Shown here piece by piece: positions 37,316 to 47,700 of a stretch of 64,000 bases of DNA. A program made the translations under genes and the position numbers. This DNA comes from Amphiura filiformis (taxonomy: Eukaryota; Echinodermata; Ophiuroidea; Amphilepidida; Amphiuridae), in the NCBI RefSeq assembly GCF_039555335.1, contig NC_092629.1:30501382-30565381 (forward strand), read 5' to 3'. The stretch's first letter is position 1. Every line of letters starts with the position of its first letter. Under the pieces are notes generated by a model. It saw only the letters and a program-made list of their open reading frames with translations. It was not told where the DNA came from and searched no databases.

Positions 37316-38536
37316 TCTCCCAACAAGTAATACGCGTTCATTAACCTATAATTATGGGATCTTGCGGCGGGAATTCATGAGAATAATATTAAGTTTTTTG
37401 TACAGTTCTAAATCAGACATGTATCTATGGATTGTTAAAATATATCTTATTTACTCCGTCATATCTTTGCTGCTTTACTTTTCTAAATAAAACAGGGATC
37501 GCAAACAGACACCGTGAATGGACTTTAACAACCTCCAATATGACAAGCCAAACCAACTCAACTGTACCTCCACATGAGAAACCATTACGAGTAATTATTG
37601 TGACTCAAATGAGATCGGGATCCTCTTTTACTGGAGAACTTTTCAATCAGAATGACGACTTTTATTTGTTTGAGCCTATCCATGACTTGGCACCAAAGTT
37701 TTTCGAAAACAGAACAACTGAGCATGCTCATGCCTATATAGAGCGTCCTCTCTCCGATTTTTATTAAGTGTCAGTTTAGAGACCTGTGGGGGAGTATTAA
37801 AGGCTTCACTGCATATTTGCAATGTTCATTCAGCAAACAAATACAAACGTCGCCGTTATGTTACTTCAAAAAACGAAAAGGATATTTGCCCTTATTCAAT
37901 GGATTGGACCATAATCACATTCTGGAAAATCTGTGCTACAATAAAAAATATTCTGCGATGAAACTAATCAGATTGGAAAACATCAATTATCTGGAAAATA
38001 TAATAAAGAATTTATCTATGGATGTAAAAATCATTAATCTAGTTCGGGATCCGCGAGGCAACTTTAATTCAAGAAATGAGAAGTGTCCCCTACGTCCTCA
38101 TGTGAAATACTGCCTAAACGTGTCTTATTCTTGTGAGAGACTTGAACAAAATACAAACATTTGGCTAGACATGCCTTTGTGGCTACAAAATAAGTATATG
38201 TTGATTAGATATGAAGATCTTGCAATGGAACCACTGCTCTATGCTGAGAAAATCTACAACTTTCTTAACGTTCAGCTGCCAAACTCTGTTAGAGATTGGA
38301 TCACTAAAAACACCCAAAGTAACACAGGACATCGTTCGTGGTTGCACACGCGGAATTCCCGTCGGGTAGCCACTAGATGGAGAAATGAACTTAAACTAAG
38401 CACAGTTCTTGAGATACAGTCGCAATGTCAACTAGTTATGGAGAGACTTGGGTATAAAACTGTCGAAACTGAAGAAATGTTGCGAAATTCGAATTATTCT
38501 GTCTTAGAGCCTTTGAAAACTTAAATACAGCGTGAT

Positions 38537-38671
38537 CCAAAGATAAAAAGATGGAGGAATGAGCTTAAACTAAGTACTTTTCTTGAGATGCAGTCGCAAT
38601 GTCAACTAGTCGAAACTGAAGAAATGTTGCGAGATTGCAGTCATTCGGTATTAGGGTATTTGAAAACATAA
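38537..38671 (+). pseudogene. Decayed duplicate of the sulfotransferase 3' coding end (tail 2)
   Basis: Just after the copy 2 stop codon the sequence repeats the gene's last coding stretch: ATGGAGGAATGAGCTTAAAC, GAGATGCAGTCGCAATGTCA, GTCGAAACTGAAGAAATG, and an end resembling the natural C-terminus and stop. About 26 bases are missing in the middle. It shares the diagnostic GGAGGAATG with tail 1. Confidence 0.8.
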
Positions 38672-39694
38672 AACCTACAACATAATGTACTACCTGTTCT
38701 ATAAATTTTGGTATAAATTTATAAATTTATTTCTAATGTGCCACATTGTCCACACCAGGTAAAGAATTATTTTGTATAGGCCGTAAACGAACCATAGAAA
38801 TTATTCCTGCAGCAAAGCATGTGTCTTTATAAACTGCCCCCAGCTGATGAGAGTAGCTGCTATCTTGGCTAAAAAGCAATCGCTAATAGTTCAGCGATTT
38901 AATTAATTCAGTTATGAGTTGTCTTTCAAAATATCCAGGTTAAATGCTTTTTTTGTTGTCTCAATATCTGTATAGAATAGGAAATCCTTACGCATATACA
39001 TGTAGTTGCATATTGCGATGAATTGGTTTTATTCCAAATTATAATTGCACGTGGTGGTCTGGTGGTGTATAATTTATTATTTCGATATTCAATGTATGAT
39101 TACATCTCAAATCCAAATTTTGTATTCGTAAAACCTATTGCGTGACTTGCAGTTGAATATATGTGTTAAAAGAATATGGTAATCTCCTATATGCGCTTTG
39201 AACTTCCAGTTTGCGCTTTGTAAACAAAAACTCACTCAAATCGAGTTTTCGTAACTTGGCAACGTTGGAGATGCGTAATAAGCTTGCGCAGATCGTAAAA
39301 ATGAGTATCCTGACTCGCTCGACCTATCTCGAACAAAATCGCCATTAGAATTTTCTACTGCATAATAGTTCACTTACATTCTATTTTAAAGATAAAAAGT
39401 GGTCACCGGCAGGCTACCAAATTTGTTTAAAATTAAAAACAGGGATATGACACAACATTAAATAGGGGAGTAACACAAGACAAATAAACAAAGTTAAAAA
39501 CCCGAAAGACAAAACTTTTCTTTCTCAATGGATAAATTAAGAGACCTGTTCTCAGTATAGTGGAGACCAGCTCTCTGGGTTTTTAACTTTGTTTATTTGT
39601 GTTGTTTTACCCCCCCCCATTGGATGTTATGTCATATTTTCCATGTTTCCCTAGCCAAGGTCTGTTTCTCTTAGGTTAGGTTCTGATTCTTTTT

Positions 39695-39725
<31 letters not shown>

Positions 39726-40331
39726 GGCGCAAATCATGTCAAGGTCATTATGGCCAAAACACTTTTTCCACTAAAAATGCTACTCCTTCCCCATATTATA
39801 TAGCAGCGTGACGTCACTTGCACACATGCATCGTCTATAGCCAGTGTCTAAAAGTTGTACAAGTTGGTCACTTTAAATGAAAAATTTGGCAAAAAAAAAA
39901 AAAAAAAAAAACAGTGGAAAACTGCAGTATTGACGAAGTTGAAGCCCCATTCAAATGTATGCAGCTATTAAATTTATATACTGTACAGATTCATGTAAAT
40001 GCCTTATTTTGTCTTTATACACTGCTTTCAGCTGAACCACTAACAGACTATGTTTAAGATACCAAAATCTGAATGTTAATGATTTTTACAATCATCTAGA
40101 TGAGCAAATCACTGATGAAAGTATCAGACCAGGATACTTTCTGAGAGGTGAATACAATAGGGTTGTCAATATAGCTGAAAGACTAATTGTGGCTGTGCAT
40201 TTACTAGCTTGAATATGTTAGTTTTGTTGAGATATGGTCTATTCAGAACTATAAGTACATTATTTGCCACTCAAGCGTTAAAATAAAATAGTAATACAAA
40301 TTGCATGTTTAGGCTAGTTTAGTTGGTTAAT
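38672..40331. repeat. Geneless stretch with a small foldback and a (TTTC)n array
   Basis: A small hairpin spans 39473-39613 (AACAAAGTTAAAAACCC against GGGTTTTTAACTTTGTT). A (TTTC)n array lies at about 39691-39725. A fragment of the 4.5-kb dispersed repeat (TATTGACGAAGTTGAAGCC) lies near 39930. No gene seen. Confidence 0.6.
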
Positions 40332-40624
40332 ATACGCCGTAGAAGTGACGTAGTTAATCGGATTAACTACCATAGCAATAGATGAATACAATTTTGGCTA
40401 TATCGCCCCGCACTACAACGTTCATGCGGTACCGATGCATTGAACCATAGATTGCACCTGTAAGATTAGTCTATTTGAAAAGAGCGGTATTGTATTCAAT
40501 CTATTATATGATTGAAGACAGGTGATGAGTGCAACCTGCTGCAGTGCAGCGCGGTATATTCAAAAATTGTATTCATCTATTGCTATGGTAGTTAATCCGA
40601 TTATGACGTCACTTCTACGGCGTA
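40332..40624. mobile_element. 293-bp foldback MITE, TIR TACGCCGTAGAAGTGACGT
   Basis: Left arm 40332-40395 and right arm about 40563-40624 are near-perfect inverted copies (TACGCCGTAGAAGTGACGT; then ACTACCATAGCAATAGATGA against TCATCTATTGCTATGGTAGT). No coding sequence. Confidence 0.85.
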
Positions 40625-41603
40625 TTCATAGGCTATGACTATATAGCTTTGTTCTCTCCTAGACTCTGCATAACATGTTTGTAAATTGTGCTTATTCATT
40701 GTGGTTCAATGAGCCATGTGTAATTGGGCTGATCAGTTCACATTATGTGTACTTTAAAGTATGCATTATAATAGGTAAACAATCTTCACAGCCTTCCAAG
40801 GATATCCTTCCAAGGACATATTTGCGTATTTACCTAGCTGATCTAGGTCCTGGTTTTCTATTAGATTCTTCTTCTTTCTTTCTTTTTTTCTTTACCAAAT
40901 ACTTTCAAAATCACGGCTGCTGCTCCCGTAAATTACATAGTAGATCTACAATGTCGTCACCACCATGAACCATAGGCTGGTGGTACAAATGTCACATGAA
41001 CAACTCTAGGTCAAAGGTCATAAAAAATCAACATCACTGGCTAAGGGCCGTGCTATGCGAGCACAATGTCTAGTTTGAATTTTATCCATTGCTAGCGTGA
41101 CACTTTTGTATCCTTTTGGATCCATCCTTTGGTTCCCCGCTGGTCAGTTGGAACAGATTTTCCCGGTTTTTATATTTTACCAAATTTGTGTTTGAAATCA
41201 CAGGGTTCCGTCAAAAGTGCAATACATTTTTTTTTTATAAATTATGCATAATGCACCTGTCAATTGCAACCCCGGTCCCTAGTTACTCTGGGATGGTCCG
41301 GGCCTTGACATCATGTGACCAGGATTTGACTCCGGGGGGAGGTATTGGCCGGGACTTGTATTAGAATTGACTTCAGCCCAAACCCCTGGAAATTGGGCGG
41401 GGGCTTTACCCGGGTGAGAGCCGGGATTTAGACCGTAACTTGCCCGGGGTTTTCCAATCAGTAAAATGAGCCGTGAACATTGCCGTGGTTTGCTGAAACG
41501 ATGTCGTCATTTATGGCCCAGGGAAAGCTATGCATTTGGCCATAAAAAAGAGATTAATTAAATCCTGTCAACCGACGTTGCAGCCAAAACATCTGGCCTT
41601 CAG

Positions 41604-42578
41604 TTGGCGTTCGGTTTATTCAGTAATCTCGCATTTTTAGCTGTAGTAGCGAGGATACCATCAATGCGTACATTGACCAATGCGCATCTTGTTAATTTAG
41701 CAATGTGTGATACGGTGACCATCATCACACAGACCAATGACATTCTTGGTTCTTACATACGACATGTATCATTGGATATGAGGTCCCATAAAACCAATTT
41801 TGATTGCATCATGACTGCTTTAAGTCTGTATGTCACCCACTTTACATCGGTATGTTTACTGCTCACCATGACAACAGAACGATACCTAGGAATCTGCAGA
41901 CCTCTTCAACACCGCCTCGTCGCTACCAAAGAACGCACTGTGAAACTGATCATAATGTCCTGGGTACTGGGTGTACTCTACTCTGGGCTCGTTGTACCTA
42001 GATTTAGTAAGGTGATAAAGGTATGCTATTTGTGGCCAAATAGCGATCGTTTTGCAGATATGCCCTCTAAATTCAGTCTAGGCTGCCTTGCGATTCATCC
42101 CTTCTTCAACGCATTCTCTCTCATAGTTCAGACATTCCCGTTTGTTATTGCAACAATCTTCAATACCATAATGTTTAGTCGAATTATCAAGAAGTTGCAC
42201 GAAAGAATATCCGGCATTAATGAAGCTGTTGGGTTTGAACAGAACGCCTTAAAATCACGTAATCACGTGGCAAGGTTGCTCTTTGTCACACACGCGGTCT
42301 TTTCTTTATGTTTCACGCCGTATTTCTTCGTTCAAGTTAATGTTGCTGTATTGTATCTCAGCGACTATCGCATCGGAATTAAGATGACAGACATTCAGCT
42401 GTGGACCTTGTTGTGGTTTGTCCGTGTTTTGTCTGTAGTAAATGCGACTACCAATCCCCTCATCTACAGCGTTACCAATCCAAGATATCGTCAAGCGTTT
42501 CTGCAGTTATTTAGCAGGAGTTACGCATCAGCAGGACAGAAGAGAAGTAGACCTATGCAACAGGCATCCACAATGTAG
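41604..42578 (+). CDS. Rhodopsin-like (class A) GPCR, 5' exon missing
   Basis: 324 codons from within membrane helix 1 to the stop. Landmarks, counted from the first codon here, are: SNLAFLAVV (end of TM1), NLAMCD with Asp at about 36 (TM2), and Cys 68 at the start of TM3. The ERY box TTERYLGICRPL is at about 90-101, a Cys pair in extracellular loop 2 at about 141 and 161, and CFTPYFF in TM6 (Trp replaced by Phe). NATTNPLIYS (NPxxY) in TM7 and NPRYRQAF as helix 8 follow. The first codon is TTG; an in-frame stop lies at 41559 with no ATG between. CTGGCCTTCAG directly before 41604 is a plausible splice acceptor; GTTGCAG at 41583 is another. The N-terminus and most of TM1 must therefore come from an upstream exon I could not place, or the gene is truncated. 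The motifs look like a peptide-type receptor; the ligand is unknown. Confidence 0.85.
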   Translation: MAFGLFSNLAFLAVVARIPSMRTLTNAHLVNLAMCDTVTIITQTNDILGSYIRHVSLDMRSHKTNFDCIMTALSLYVTHFTSVCLLLTMTTERYLGICRPLQHRLVATKERTVKLIIMSWVLGVLYSGLVVPRFSKVIKVCYLWPNSDRFADMPSKFSLGCLAIHPFFNAFSLIVQTFPFVIATIFNTIMFSRIIKKLHERISGINEAVGFEQNALKSRNHVARLLFVTHAVFSLCFTPYFFVQVNVAVLYLSDYRIGIKMTDIQLWTLLWFVRVLSVVNATTNPLIYSVTNPRYRQAFLQLFSRSYASAGQKRSRPMQQASTM

Positions 42579-42595
42579 ATTATTATCACTTTGAC

Positions 42596-43198
42596 GTACT
42601 ACACCCCTTGATAAATTTGTGACTATTTTTGCATTTTTACTCCCCAGCAAACACCAAACGTTTTCGACATCATTCGCAAAAGGTTATAAAAGGTTGTCAG
42701 AAAACGTATAAATCTCGATTTATATAAAGGGTATAAAAACGTTTTGATAACATTCTAAAAACATTCATGAAAACTTGATACAAAACAATCTAAACAGAAT
42801 GTTAGTTTGAGGTTGATACAATATTTTGCGAAAAATGTTTGCCCAAAATATTTGCAATAACGTTTTAAAAACGTTTTCATGACCTTTATATAACCCGACA
42901 TTTAAATGTTATTAAAATGTTTTAAGTACATTTCTGTGTTTGCTGGGTTCAAATATTTTAACATAATGTTACTTAAGTATTGACAAAATATTTGGCAAAA
43001 ATGTTTGCAAAAAATAGTTTACAATAACATATTTTGAAAACATTTAAAAATATTGTTGTAGTGTGTTTTCATACAAAACGTTTTAATGACCTTTATATAA
43101 CCCGACATGTTAATGTTATTAAAACGTTTTTACCTAAACCAAAAGCCAAAATATAACTTATTTAAAACGTTTTTAAAACGTTTTTGTGTTTGCTGGGT
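42596..43198. mobile_element. ACCCAGCAAACAC element (copy 2) beside a TTAA-type MITE end
   Basis: 42642-43198 is a reversed copy of the 3079-3736 element, ending GTGTTTGCTGGGT. It sits directly beside GTACTACACCCCTTGATAAA... (42596-42641), an end of the family seen at 2206-2550. The second element appears to have inserted into, and truncated, the first. Confidence 0.75.
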
Positions 43199-43773
43199 CT
43201 CTGCGATTAACATAGCTTTTTATGCTACTTGGTTTATTGTTTAATAATTCGGATGTTGAAACTATAGTACGTAAGAAATAGTCGAGGAAATAGTACAGGT
43301 CAAAGTCGGACACAGAGCAGAAAAAAACTCTCAAATCACTTGCCTAAATTGTGTGCTCTTTAGAAATACATAGATACGGATGACGTTGAACTGAATTCAC
43401 GACTGATACTAATAATGTAGACAATCAAAATGCAAATTACAAGGTCATTATTTTTACATTTTATTAAGTTGATTTCAAGTTCAAATATCAAATTACACAC
43501 TTCTATGCTTTAATGTATAATCGTCATAAACACTTCAAAAATGAAATAAAAGGCAAGACTAATTACCCAGAAACGTATAAGCAAATGAAACTTGAAACTT
43601 AAAGGCATTATCAAAAAACAGAATTTTTGCAATCTTGTAAAAAGAATGGGAATAATACAACTGAAAATTACCCTTCACATTTTGTCGATTTTGGAGTTGT
43701 TAGTCCGTACGCACTCTTGTATGTACATGCACACTCAGCTGAGCAACGATTAATAAACACTTGAACACGTTTA

Positions 43774-44463
43774 GGATACGATATACACGATTTAGCGACA
43801 AGTGACTCATTTCGGAATGCGATTATGAATTTTGAAGAAACAAAAATTTTCAACAGGCTTCGATGGTACTCGAACCAGCGATTCGACACTTCCTTTGATT
43901 ACGCCTCTAGCGCTTTACCGCTCGGCCACGGTGGCAGTTGAGCGGAGGAGTGTAATAATAAAAAATAAATCTCAGAATGCCATCTTTAGCCTTTTGTTTA
44001 CTAAAAATGACGTGTTTTGTAGATCGATTGGCCGTTTTATGCATAAATAGCACGAACGTTTGGAAAATGTTTGAAACAAATAATGAAACCACTGATACGA
44101 TGATGAAATTGTAAAAGTCGGGGAATAGCTGCGTCGCAATGTTTTGTTTTGGTTTTAGGATTTTGACCTTAAAATATGCGACTTCATGACATTATCATTC
44201 GAAATCAACAAAAGATATTTCAACAGTATATAGTCTCATTCTTTCTCTATAGTGTTTTGTACATGTATTTGAAATAACTTTAACAATGGTTTGTTTTTTG
44301 ATCGATTACAAAAATTAATTTTTGTCATATAAAGAAATTGTGTCTGGCGTGAATTACACTACAGTTTTTATTCTTAGGGCTCTTTGACTTCTTCAAATAA
44401 TTTTTTAAATCATAGAGTGAATCCCCTGGCCCTCTATAGTTACGCACAAAAGATCGAGTCCCC
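43774..44463 (-). mobile_element. TTAA-type insertion with tRNA-like sequence (copy 2), at the 3' end of the EGF-fibrinogen gene
   Basis: Reading the minus strand, the element starts GGGGACTCGATCTTTTGTG directly after TTAA (44467-44464). It contains a tRNA-like unit (43849-43940; box A TGGCCGAGCGG, box B damaged) and ends CGTATCC before TAAA, a decayed TTAA. It is homologous end to end with copy 1 at 11983-12374 except for about 290 extra bases (about 44100-44390). The host gene's stop codon TAA is immediately upstream. Confidence 0.65.
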
Positions 44464-44467
44464 TTAA

Positions 44468-44727
44468 TTAAAGAGCTGGGCGCACCTTCATCTCCGTTGC
44501 AGCTAATGAATATTGATAACCCTTCCATGAACGATAGTCAATACCGTTACTACGGAAACCCGAATAAGGTCCGTTACGATAGAGTCCATTCAAGTTGGCT
44601 TTTTCACCACAGGACGTGTACCACCAACCACCTTTGAATGCAACGGCACAATTCCAACTCCAAAAATCATTATCTGCGTCACGTGTTGAAAATGCAAAGC
44701 CATCATAAAGATTTAATGAATTGCCCG
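44468..44727 (-). CDS. Exon: fibrinogen C-terminal domain, part 3, with stop
   Basis: 260 nt after acceptor TTTTCCCAG. It reads [20 protein letters not shown], then [20 protein letters not shown], then LNGLYRNG and [14 protein letters not shown]. The DADND calcium-site motif and the Cys pair around GGWWY are intact. The stop TAA is followed directly by TTAA and the mobile insertion. Confidence 0.93.
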
Positions 44728-47700
44728 CTGGGAAAACAAACATAAGAAATAATGTTACTAATTACAAATATATGTGAATGACGTCGATTTTTCCTGTTGT
44801 TACAGTACTAGTATAAACATTATGTGAAAGTATTTATTAGTTTTGTTATTTTCATTCTTGCTGGACACTGTAATACCTACACTACACTGTTAAAACGCTG
44901 CTTAAGGGTAGACGATGTATTGTTGGTCGAAGCAACCTTAAAATCGATTTTCATTATCTAGATCAATATATTATTGAAAATTAACACCTTGATGTTTTGC
45001 AAAAGTTCATTCTACAAATCGTATACTCTGCAAACTTGCTTAATTTATTGTTGTTAATTAGTTATGTACGTTTTACAAAAGTGTTGATGTTTCAGCCCTC
45101 TTCACAACGTGACTCAAGAACCGCAGCACCTATAAAAGTATATCTGTGATATTTTAATTCTTCTACACGCTCGCTATGAATTGAGCAATGCAATTTTTGC
45201 CAAAGCTCACTACCATTCGTAAGATGCTGTGAACTACCAAATCACATCAGTTTAAAATAATTAATAACCTTAAAAGTTTAAACAACCATGTTTAACGGAT
45301 AATCCGAGCAACGAGCTGCTTTGCTTCTCCCATTCAACAGTGATGTTTACCCTTTTAAACAGCATTTTAAAAATGTACAAGAGTGAATGCCACTTTCTTT
45401 ATACTGACTCGCCATTTGATCTTAAAGAGGGTACGCACCCCGTCATGTTTTGGTGTGAACGGCGTATTTGCATTTATATATTTGTTTTAATTATTAAAGG
45501 AGGCATTCCACGTTGTGGCCAGCGAAATCCGGTTCAAGCTCAAGGGTCAGCTTTGTAGTAGTTACACATGGTCATGTATTGTGATCCCACGTGGATCCAG
45601 ATATTTAAATTACAGGAGCAGAAAAAAAAGATAAAGATAATTATAGGCCTTCAGTAGCCTTCCTGGGGGAACATCCTGTAGCTTCACGCCCGGTCGTATA
45701 AGACGTATAACATAAAGACGCATAGTAATATACGCATACTGTATAGCCTACGTTAATGACTACCGTGAGCAACAGCCATCGAGTTGGGCAATATTTCAAT
45801 AGGGAAATAAATTCCGTGATTTATTTAAAGCCACGGGGTACAATATAATGTACTTCAGTCTAAGCATTTCACAGGATTTTTACACCAACGGGTTTTACAA
45901 TCGTGCAAGTAGAAATTTGAGAAAAATTGAGGGCAAGTATTATGAGGCCGAGGTATTTTTCCCTGCGCCCCTGTCGATATACTACTGCTACCTTAACTGT
46001 TTATTACTTCAACTGCTTTAAGGGATCTGGAATGAGCGTTTATTGCGTTTCGACAGTATTTTTTGTGAGACATGAGAGCACCTCAGACCTATCGAATTGC
46101 ATTCTGAATACGAAGCATGTCTTTCTGATATCAAATAATTTTCATTTTTTGAAAATCACAATATAACACAAATTTTATGACAAATTATAAAAATTTGATA
46201 TTTTTCAAATTTTTGATATATAACAGTCCTCGAAGTAAATTATATAAATCTAATGATATATTCTTAAAGTGTATGTAGCAGGAAGGAAAAGCCGACGATC
46301 AATTGAAAATTTTGACCTTTCATATTGAAGATATGGATTTTTTCCCCCAAAAGACCTTTTTTATTTTAGTGTTTTGGGACAAAAAATCGATATCTTCAAT
46401 ACGAAAAGGTCAAAATTTTCAATTGATCGTCGGCTTTTCATCCCACCTACAACACTTCAAATATAAATCATCAGATTTATAAAGTTTACTTCGAGTACTG
46501 TTAAATATCAAAAATATCAATTTTTAATGATTTGCCATAAAATGTGTATTACATTGCGAATTTCAAATTTCAAAATTTGATATCAGAAGGACATTCTTCG
46601 TATTCAGAATGCAATTCGATATGTCTGATGTGCTCTAATGTCCCACAATAAATACTGTCCAAACGTTCATACCCCACCCCTTAATACCTTCACCTTCTTT
46701 ATTTTCATCTTCTTCATCATCTGCGTCTTCTTCATCTGTTAATTTTCTCTCTTATTCTGCTACTTCTTATTCCTTTTCACTTTCTTCTGCTTCTTCTTTA
46801 GATATTTCTGCTCCTTCTCCCATCTTCGGCGTCTCTGTCTCCCCATTTTCTCCCCCTAACGTTATTACCTTTCCTGAATTTTGGCGACGCCGGCAGGAGA
46901 TTCTGTCATCTTTATATGGTTCATTTGGCTAGGTGCCAACTTTAGGGGGACTCAATGGGGAATTTGGGGAGGATTCTGGGAATTTGGGTTTAGTGTATTT
47001 TGAGCAGTTGTTGGGAGAGGTGTCCGCGCCCCTGCTATGGGTCTCGGTCTCAATGATCTGTTCTTTTCTCATTTTCCTTTTCCTTTCCTTGCATCATATC
47101 AGTACCTGTACAGACACATCCCACCTTATAGACGAATCCCATGAGCCAAGTCACGGTCAGGATTTGGTCGCCCATTACTGGGTCCCCGCTGCACCAAACT
47201 GGTGTTTTGACCGCCCAATTGTGCGAATAAAAGCCGCCTAACGCCTAGAGAAGATGCAAGGACGAGGAGGGTTAATAGAATAATATGTAACAATAGAGAT
47301 TTATTTAGTTATTTATTTTATTCATATTTATCCAGGGTAACCCAATTCAGCCGATAGCTGGTCTTACATGGGGCCCTGCAATACATTTACATAACATTAA
47401 AAGGCAACAATTTTCAACATGCAATTTATATAAAATATACAACTATTAGTTACAAAATTAAAATACAGAAATATATATAATTTTCAAAGTAGAATAGAAA
47501 TACATCATTAACAAGTACATGCTCAATTTTTTTAAGACTCGAATCTTTGCTTGAAAGTCTGCACATTTATAGAACTTCTTACATCATTACTCAGTTTATT
47601 CCAAACCTCAACCCCACTGTATGAAAAAGATGATTTAAAGTACCCAGTGTCATAACCATTTGTGCAAGGCGGTAGAGCCAATAAATTGGACGCAGCTTGT

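Larger units (their letters stand above)
34380..37495 (+). other. Intron of sulfotransferase copy 2
   Basis: A 3.1-kb intron holding two separated blocks (35040-35190 and 35790-35940) of a dispersed repeat also present at 62515-62890, a block homologous to the copy 1 intron (about 36345-36435), and a 429-bp foldback element near its 3' end. Confidence 0.6.
34256..38524 (+). pseudogene. Carbohydrate sulfotransferase, copy 2 (single frameshift)
   Basis: Exon 1 is 34256-34379 if the upstream ATG is used; the second in-frame ATG at 34283 corresponds to the start of copy 1. Exon 2 is 37496-38524. The splice is again phase 1 and gives the same Gly. Signal anchor, stem, PAPS loop (QMRSGSSFTGELF) and 3'-phosphate motif (NLVRDPRGNFNSR) are all present. 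One extra base in the T-run at about 37757-37762 moves the frame and creates a TAA at 37765-37767, about 90 residues into exon 2. Beyond it, the shifted frame is open and collinear with copy 1 for more than 250 codons to a TAA after FEPLKT-like codons. It is either a very young pseudogene or a functional gene with a homopolymer sequencing error. It lies in the same orientation as copy 1, 26 kb downstream, with homologous intron pieces. Confidence 0.85.

Noticed and set aside
46650..46932. Ser-rich plus-strand frame ending [15 protein letters not shown] as a gene
   Set aside because: No start codon or splice sites; composition comes from a TCT/TTC repeat. Possibly the end of an element ORF, but unassignable.
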